A stretch of 37,948 nt of DNA from an uncultured Halomicronema sp. Its GTDB lineage: Bacteria; Cyanobacteriota; Cyanobacteriia; Phormidesmidales; Phormidesmidaceae. Below, piece by piece: positions 33,964 through 37,948 of this stretch (its first letter is position 1; every line of letters starts with the position of its first letter). The DNA is taken from the NCBI GenBank assembly GCA_937899725.1, contig CALCCA010000020.1, positions 1 through 37,948 of the forward strand, given 5' to 3'. The translations under genes and the position numbers were made by a program. A model generated the notes under the pieces. That model had not been told where the DNA came from and made no database searches. It was given only the letters and a program-made list of their open reading frames with translations.

Positions 33964-35478
33964 ATGAGAGAAGATCTCGACATACTCATAAAGGCGCAGT
34001 ATCCCCTGGTCTATTTGGTGACGTTTGAGGAAGAGCGAGCCGAGCAAGCGATCGCTAGCGTGGCGCACACGCTGCGACCTCAGCGGCGGATTTACACTTG
34101 GACGATGACCCACGGCATCGTGGAGCATGGCCAGCCTCGCAACGTCACTCAGCACAACAGCACCGTTTCGCCAGAAGCTGCTGTGGAATGGGTGATTCGC
34201 CAGCGCGAGCCGGGTATCTATGTTTTCAAAGATCTTCATCCTTTTAAGGACTCCCCTGCCGTTACTCGCTGTTTGAGAGATGCGATCGCGGGTTTCAAAG
34301 ACGCCCAAAAGACCATCGTTCTCATGTCTCCTGTGCAGGAGATTCCGATTGAGTTAGAAAAGGAAGTCGTTGTGCTCGATTTTCCGCCGCCCACGATGGC
34401 GGAGTTGAATCAGGTGCTGAGCAGCGAATTGGATGTCGCGAAGAGTACCCGCATCACGACTGATGTGCGAGAGAAGTTGCTCAAAGCAGCCTTAGGGTTA
34501 ACCCGCGATGAAGCTGAGAAGGTCTACCGTAAAGCCCATGTCACGGCTGGCAAGCTGACCGAAAGCGAAGTCGATATCGTGCTGACTGAGAAAAAGCAGC
34601 TAATTCGTCGTAACGGCATTCTCGAATTCATGGAGGTGGATGAGACCATCGACTCTGTGGGGGGATTAGAAGAGCTCAAGCACTGGCTAACCCAGCGCTC
34701 TAATGCCTTTACCGAGCGGGCTCGGGAATATGGTCTCCCCCAACCCAAAGGCATGCTGATTCTAGGGGTGCCGGGCTGTGGCAAGTCTTTAATTGCTAAA
34801 ACCACTTCACGGCTCTGGGGGTTGCCCCTGTTGCGGCTGGACTTGGGCCGAGTGTATGACGGCTCGACAGTAGGGCGATCGGAAGCGAATTTGAGAAATG
34901 CCCTGCGGACTGCCGAATCGATTTCGCCCGCGATTCTCTTTATTGATGAAATTGATAAAGCCTTTGCCGGGAGTTCGGGCTCATCCGATTCTGACGGGGG
35001 TACCTCAAGCCGGATTTTTGGCACCTTTCTCACCTGGATGCAGGAAAAGACCTCGCCCGTATTCGTCATGGCCACCGCCAACCGAGTCGAACGACTCCCT
35101 GGTGAGTTTCTGCGCAAGGGCCGGTTTGATGAGATTTTCTTCGTTGATCTGCCCAACGAGGCAGAACGCAAAGACATTTTCAACATTCATCTTCAAAAGC
35201 GCCGACCCGACACTGAGCGCTTCGATTTAGAACAGCTTGTCAAAGTTTGCGATGGGTTCTCGGGTGCCGAGATTGAGCAAGGCATCATTTCCGCCATGTA
35301 TGAGGCTTTTGCCCAAGACCGGGAGTTTACCCAACTCGATATTATTGCTGCGATCCGGGCGACGATGCCCCTGTCTAAGACGATGAATGAACAGGTGACA
35401 GCCCTGCGCGATTGGGCTCGTCAACGGGCAAGGCCCGCAGCAGCCTCCGTCGCTGAATATCAGCGCATGGAGTTCTAA
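33964..35478 (+). CDS. ycf46: AAA+ ATPase, Ycf46 family
   Basis: Soluble AAA+ ATPase of 504 residues. The N-terminal half (1-220) begins LDILIKAQYPLVYLVTFEEERAE style and carries the Ycf46-type pre-domain. The AAA module has Walker A GVPGCGKS (about 268-275), Walker B ILFIDEID (about 322-329), the second-region MATANRVERLPGEFLRKGRFDE with the arginine finger, and a C-terminal helical lid. Plastid and cyanobacterial Ycf46 is linked to CO2/stress response and photosynthetic regulation. TTG at 33961 is also in frame, but ATG 33964 is favoured with AGGAG nine bases upstream. It is followed by two hairpins and then ycf35. Confidence 0.9.
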   Translation: MREDLDILIKAQYPLVYLVTFEEERAEQAIASVAHTLRPQRRIYTWTMTHGIVEHGQPRNVTQHNSTVSPEAAVEWVIRQREPGIYVFKDLHPFKDSPAVTRCLRDAIAGFKDAQKTIVLMSPVQEIPIELEKEVVVLDFPPPTMAELNQVLSSELDVAKSTRITTDVREKLLKAALGLTRDEAEKVYRKAHVTAGKLTESEVDIVLTEKKQLIRRNGILEFMEVDETIDSVGGLEELKHWLTQRSNAFTERAREYGLPQPKGMLILGVPGCGKSLIAKTTSRLWGLPLLRLDLGRVYDGSTVGRSEANLRNALRTAESISPAILFIDEIDKAFAGSSGSSDSDGGTSSRIFGTFLTWMQEKTSPVFVMATANRVERLPGEFLRKGRFDEIFFVDLPNEAERKDIFNIHLQKRRPDTERFDLEQLVKVCDGFSGAEIEQGIISAMYEAFAQDREFTQLDIIAAIRATMPLSKTMNEQVTALRDWARQRARPAAASVAEYQRMEF

Positions 35479-35482
35479 AGCT

Positions 35483-35526
35483 TTTTCTCCAGTTCGCTGG
35501 AGAAAAGGGCTAGCGATTGTGCTAGC
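35483..35526 (+). other. Two intercistronic RNA hairpins between ycf46 and ycf35
   Basis: First: TTTTCTCCAG-TTCG-CTGGAGAAAA (35483-35506), a perfect 10-base stem closed by a very stable UUCG tetraloop. Second: GCTAGC-GATTGT-GCTAGC (35509-35526). Neither has a T-run after it on the plus strand, so they look like RNA stabilisers or processing sites rather than full terminators. They begin five bases after the ycf46 stop codon. Confidence 0.55.
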
Positions 35527-35625
35527 AGCTCACCTCGAAGGTTGAAAAGGGATCCATCCCTATCCGTCTTCATCTCTCTCTCAAACCTCGTTGTCTCTCT
35601 TAAGTTCTCTCCAGGAGGAAACACT

Positions 35626-35976
35626 ATGTCTCACTTCAGCACCCTGCGCACGAAAGTTGCCGATGCTGCCATTCTCAAGCAGTCTCTCTGTGACCTCGGC
35701 ATTTCGGTCAAGACCGAAGCTGATGTTCGTGGTTACAACGGCCAACGTGTTCGTGCCGACATCGTTGCTGTTTTAGAAGGCGAATACGATCTGGGTTGGT
35801 CTCGCAATGCCGATGGCAGCTTTGATCTCATCGCTGACCTCTGGGGCGTTGCTAAAAAGCACAACCAGACTGAGTTGATCAACTCCATCAACCAGAAGTA
35901 CGCAGTCAACAAGACCTTGGCTGATGTCAAGCGTCCTGGCCTACAGAACGCTAACGTCAAGTTGGTGCTTCAGTAA
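35626..35976 (+). CDS. ycf35: DUF1257 protein Ycf35
   Basis: Small conserved protein of 116 residues of the Ycf35/DUF1257 family, found in plastids of algae, in cyanobacteria and in cyanophages. The start at 35626 is fixed by a perfect AGGAGG eight bases before the ATG; the longer frame from 35542 lacks support. The typical opening MSHFSTLRTKVADAAILKQS and the closing ANVKLVLQ are present. It is the last gene before a strong terminator. A function in stress or photosystem regulation is suspected but not established. Confidence 0.88.
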   Translation: MSHFSTLRTKVADAAILKQSLCDLGISVKTEADVRGYNGQRVRADIVAVLEGEYDLGWSRNADGSFDLIADLWGVAKKHNQTELINSINQKYAVNKTLADVKRPGLQNANVKLVLQ

Positions 35977-36001
35977 GCTCACATTGCGTTCCCAGATATT
36001 C

Positions 36002-36034
36002 GGGCGGGCTCAATCAGTTGAGCCCGCCCTTTTT
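36002..36034 (+). terminator. Rho-independent terminator after ycf35
   Basis: A perfect 12-base GC-rich stem GGGCGGGCTCAA / TTGAGCCCGCCC with a TCAG loop (36002-36029), followed by five T (36030-36034). It ends the RHH-ycf46-ycf35 operon and separates it from the creatininase gene. Confidence 0.92.
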
Positions 36035-36083
36035 GTATGCTCTTTAAGGCATCCGGTCCTCAGTTCAGAAACTTGCCCCCGCC

Positions 36084-36950
36084 ATGATGCACGGTTTTAT
36101 TCCGCCGCAGCGCTATTTTGCTTATCTCACCTGGCAGCAGATTGAGGCCCTGCCCGACAAAGCCCATGTGGTGATCGTGCAGCCCATGGGCGCAATTGAG
36201 CAGCATGGCCCCCACCTGCCCCTAGCCGTGGATGCCGCGATCGCCACCGCCGTCTTAGGCAAAGCACTGACCCAACTGCCCGAGGCGCTGCCCGCCTACG
36301 CCCTGCCGCCCCTCTACTACGGCAAGTCCAACGAACACTGGCACTTTCCGGGCACGATTACCCTGTCGGCGGAGACGCTGCGCCAGATACTGTTGGAATC
36401 GGCAGCTAGCCTGTATCGCGCCGGATTCCGTAAACTTATCTGGCTCAATGCCCACGGGGGACAACCTCAGGTCCTCGACATGGCGGCCCGCGACCTGCAC
36501 CAAACCCATCCCGACCTGATGGTGTTTCCCCACTTTGTGTGGAACGTGCCCAACCCAGCAGCTGAACTGCTGACACCGAAGGAGTTGGAGTTGGGCATTC
36601 ACGCGGGCGATGCGGAAACCAGTCTGATGCTGTCGATTTTGCCCGATCAGGTACAGCCCGACCAAGCCGTTTGCGAATATCCCCACGGGCTACCGACAGA
36701 CGGGCTGCTGAGTATGGAAGGGGCATTACCCTTTGCCTGGGTCACCCGTGACCTGACCCGCAGCGGCGTGTTGGGCGATGCCACGGTGGCGACGGTAGCC
36801 AAGGGCGATCGCCTGTTAGCCGCCTTAGCCGACGGCTGGGTGCGGGTAATTGAGGCGGTTCACCGGTTTCAGCAACCAGCCGCCTGGCGCGACGAACCCC
36901 ACCCAGATGAATCGCTGAAAACTAGACCGCCAGAGCCGCCGCCGCCCTAA
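36084..36950 (+). CDS. Creatininase family amidohydrolase
   Basis: Metal-dependent cyclic-amide hydrolase family (creatinine amidohydrolase, MftE, FAPy deformylase-type). Ligand motifs are visible: PMGAIEQHGPHLPLAVD (about 34-50, with Glu, His and Asp ligands), WLNAHGGQPQVLD (about 118-130) and GIHAGDAETS (about 172-181, with the metal Glu). Length of 288 aa is usual. ATG 36084 is followed by a second ATG (36087); either may be used. The Pro-rich C-terminus ends at an ACCGCC / GGCGGT hairpin (36926-36956) overlapping the stop codon, which may act as a weak terminator. The substrate is unknown. It is not next to the amidase operon. Confidence 0.85.
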   Translation: MMHGFIPPQRYFAYLTWQQIEALPDKAHVVIVQPMGAIEQHGPHLPLAVDAAIATAVLGKALTQLPEALPAYALPPLYYGKSNEHWHFPGTITLSAETLRQILLESAASLYRAGFRKLIWLNAHGGQPQVLDMAARDLHQTHPDLMVFPHFVWNVPNPAAELLTPKELELGIHAGDAETSLMLSILPDQVQPDQAVCEYPHGLPTDGLLSMEGALPFAWVTRDLTRSGVLGDATVATVAKGDRLLAALADGWVRVIEAVHRFQQPAAWRDEPHPDESLKTRPPEPPPP

Positions 36951-36988
36951 GGCGGTTTATCAGTTAGTCATGCAGCAGCAATGGTTGT

Positions 36989-37948
36989 TTAGAATTTCAA
37001 AAACGTCAGCACTTGCTCAATAAATACAGTTCTTCCTCGTTCAGGACGATCATTAAACAGGTAATGTGTTGCGCCTGAAATCGCGATGGTTTGTGCCACC
37101 GGAGCATTCACCAGTTCAGATGCGATCGCCACAGCATCTTCCGGCCGAGACCAAAAATCGAGGGTTCCCCGCACAAAAAGGGTGGGTGTGTAGATGTCAC
37201 CAGCCTCCCAATATCGATATCCTTGAGCAAGGTTGAAACTTTCCTCCCGGTAAGCCGTCGGAATTCGAGCGCTGGCCGGGGTGCGGGTTTGACTCGTTGG
37301 ATCTAATCGAACAGCAGTCCGGGCATAAGCCTCGGCAACGGCTGGATCACGCCACTGGGCTTTGTCATCCACCGGAATCGAATTATCCCACCCTCCTAGA
37401 AATCCGTTGTAATCAACCAAGCGGTACGCCCCCCCGCTAGCGTCAAAGGTTCCAGGCTCATCGGGGTTTTCAAATCGCTCAGTCAGCGGCCATGAGGCAT
37501 CCACCCCGTAGAGGCTGTTGAGCATAATCAGATGGCTGACCCGATCGTTATAACGACTGGTATACAAACCCGCCCAGTGTCCACCCGTTGCCCAGCCCAT
37601 CAGGGCAACGTGGGGTTGCTCAGTGCGAGCGCGGATCCACTCGACCACAGCATCAATATCACGAACAGCTTCCTCCGATGTCACTGCCGGAGGGTTTCGA
37701 TTGACCGGTTCATGCAGCACTCTCGGACGGGTTGAACGTTCCCAGCCACGGACATTCATAATGTAGACGCGATGTCCTGCTTGAGCGAAATCGGCGGCCA
37801 AAGAATAGCCAGGAACATCAAGGTCAAAAGAAGCAATCCCGCCAGGGCCACCGCCATGAATCAACAGAATCGGTACGCCGGTCGGCGCAGAGCTTGATAG
37901 GGAGCACGTCATCCGTTCATGGTAGAAAAAATATCCTAGAAGATATCG
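36989..37948 (-). CDS. Alpha/beta hydrolase, partial at the right edge
   Basis: Serine hydrolase of the alpha/beta fold. The oxyanion region is LLIHGGGPGG, the nucleophile elbow reads MGWATGG, where Ser is replaced by Ala at the usual G-x-S-x-G centre, and a late His is in SGATHYLF, with an Asp in RGTLDFWS. The frame has no stop upstream of the Met at 37912: codons continue as YLLGYFFYHER to the window end, so the true start is probably outside and this gene is incomplete. The Ala (and a Cys-less, Ser-less elbow) raises doubt about classic esterase activity. The gene runs toward the creatininase gene. Confidence 0.82.
   Translation of the reverse strand, partial: RYLLGYFFYHERMTCSLSSSAPTGVPILLIHGGGPGGIASFDLDVPGYSLAADFAQAGHRVYIMNVRGWERSTRPRVLHEPVNRNPPAVTSEEAVRDIDAVVEWIRARTEQPHVALMGWATGGHWAGLYTSRYNDRVSHLIMLNSLYGVDASWPLTERFENPDEPGTFDASGGAYRLVDYNGFLGGWDNSIPVDDKAQWRDPAVAEAYARTAVRLDPTSQTRTPASARIPTAYREESFNLAQGYRYWEAGDIYTPTLFVRGTLDFWSRPEDAVAIASELVNAPVAQTIAISGATHYLFNDRPERGRTVFIEQVLTFLKF

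Overview
The window looks like chromosome from a cyanobacterium, probably a filamentous Leptolyngbya/Nodosilinea-like lineage. The HIP1 octamer GCGATCGC and near-variants occur throughout. Lineage-typical genes are present: a HetZ-family protein, a Ycf46-type AAA ATPase beside Ycf35/DUF1257, Uma2, and remains of an NB-ARC/WD40 giant protein and a LuxR-type regulator. The taxonomic call is an inference from gene content and HIP1; no rRNA or tRNA gene was seen.

Layout. (1) 302-4682 (+): a complete PotABCD-type (polyamine-class) ABC importer, with a hairpin repeat lodged between the two permease genes. (2) 5002-6358: an AT-rich stretch carrying one gene (pentapeptide repeats plus a TIR/Rossmann-like C-terminal domain), followed by a sequence with the architecture of an integron attC site. 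Its two ends match the expected boundaries of a single integron gene cassette. (3) 13701 down to 6509 (-): seven tightly packed genes, namely a metal-dependent amidohydrolase, an NMT1/SsuA-type binding lipoprotein, a permease, an ATPase, a stand-alone DUF1980-like protein, a maleate isomerase/Asp-Glu racemase-like enzyme and an amidase. A second amidase diverges from the same 540-base control region (14243-15601). Together they look like uptake and stepwise hydrolysis of an organic nitrogen compound whose identity the sequence does not give. (4) 15851-18600: an unknown membrane protein, a hairpin repeat, a decayed NB-ARC/WD40 gene and a sensor-kinase remnant.

(5) 18632-22660: a LysE exporter, an exported (Tat lipoprotein) agmatine deiminase-like protein, a small membrane protein plus DJ-1/PfpI pair, and a truncated LuxR-type regulator. 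(6) 22681-26810: a DUF1963 protein and acetyl-CoA synthetase. The last 163 bases of acs occur twice and bracket an AT-rich two-gene unit (a membrane protein and a 50-residue Lys/Pro-rich protein). (7) 27134-32973: Uma2, the HetZ-family protein, RecQ helicase and a TPR protein. (8) 33512-35976: ribbon-helix-helix protein, ycf46 and ycf35, closed by a strong terminator. (9) A creatininase-family hydrolase, then an alpha/beta hydrolase that runs off the right edge.

The main candidates for something new are the cassette-like element at 5002-6358, the acs-flanked two-gene insertion at 23848-25002, and the seven-gene catabolic/transport operon with its odd DUF1980 member.
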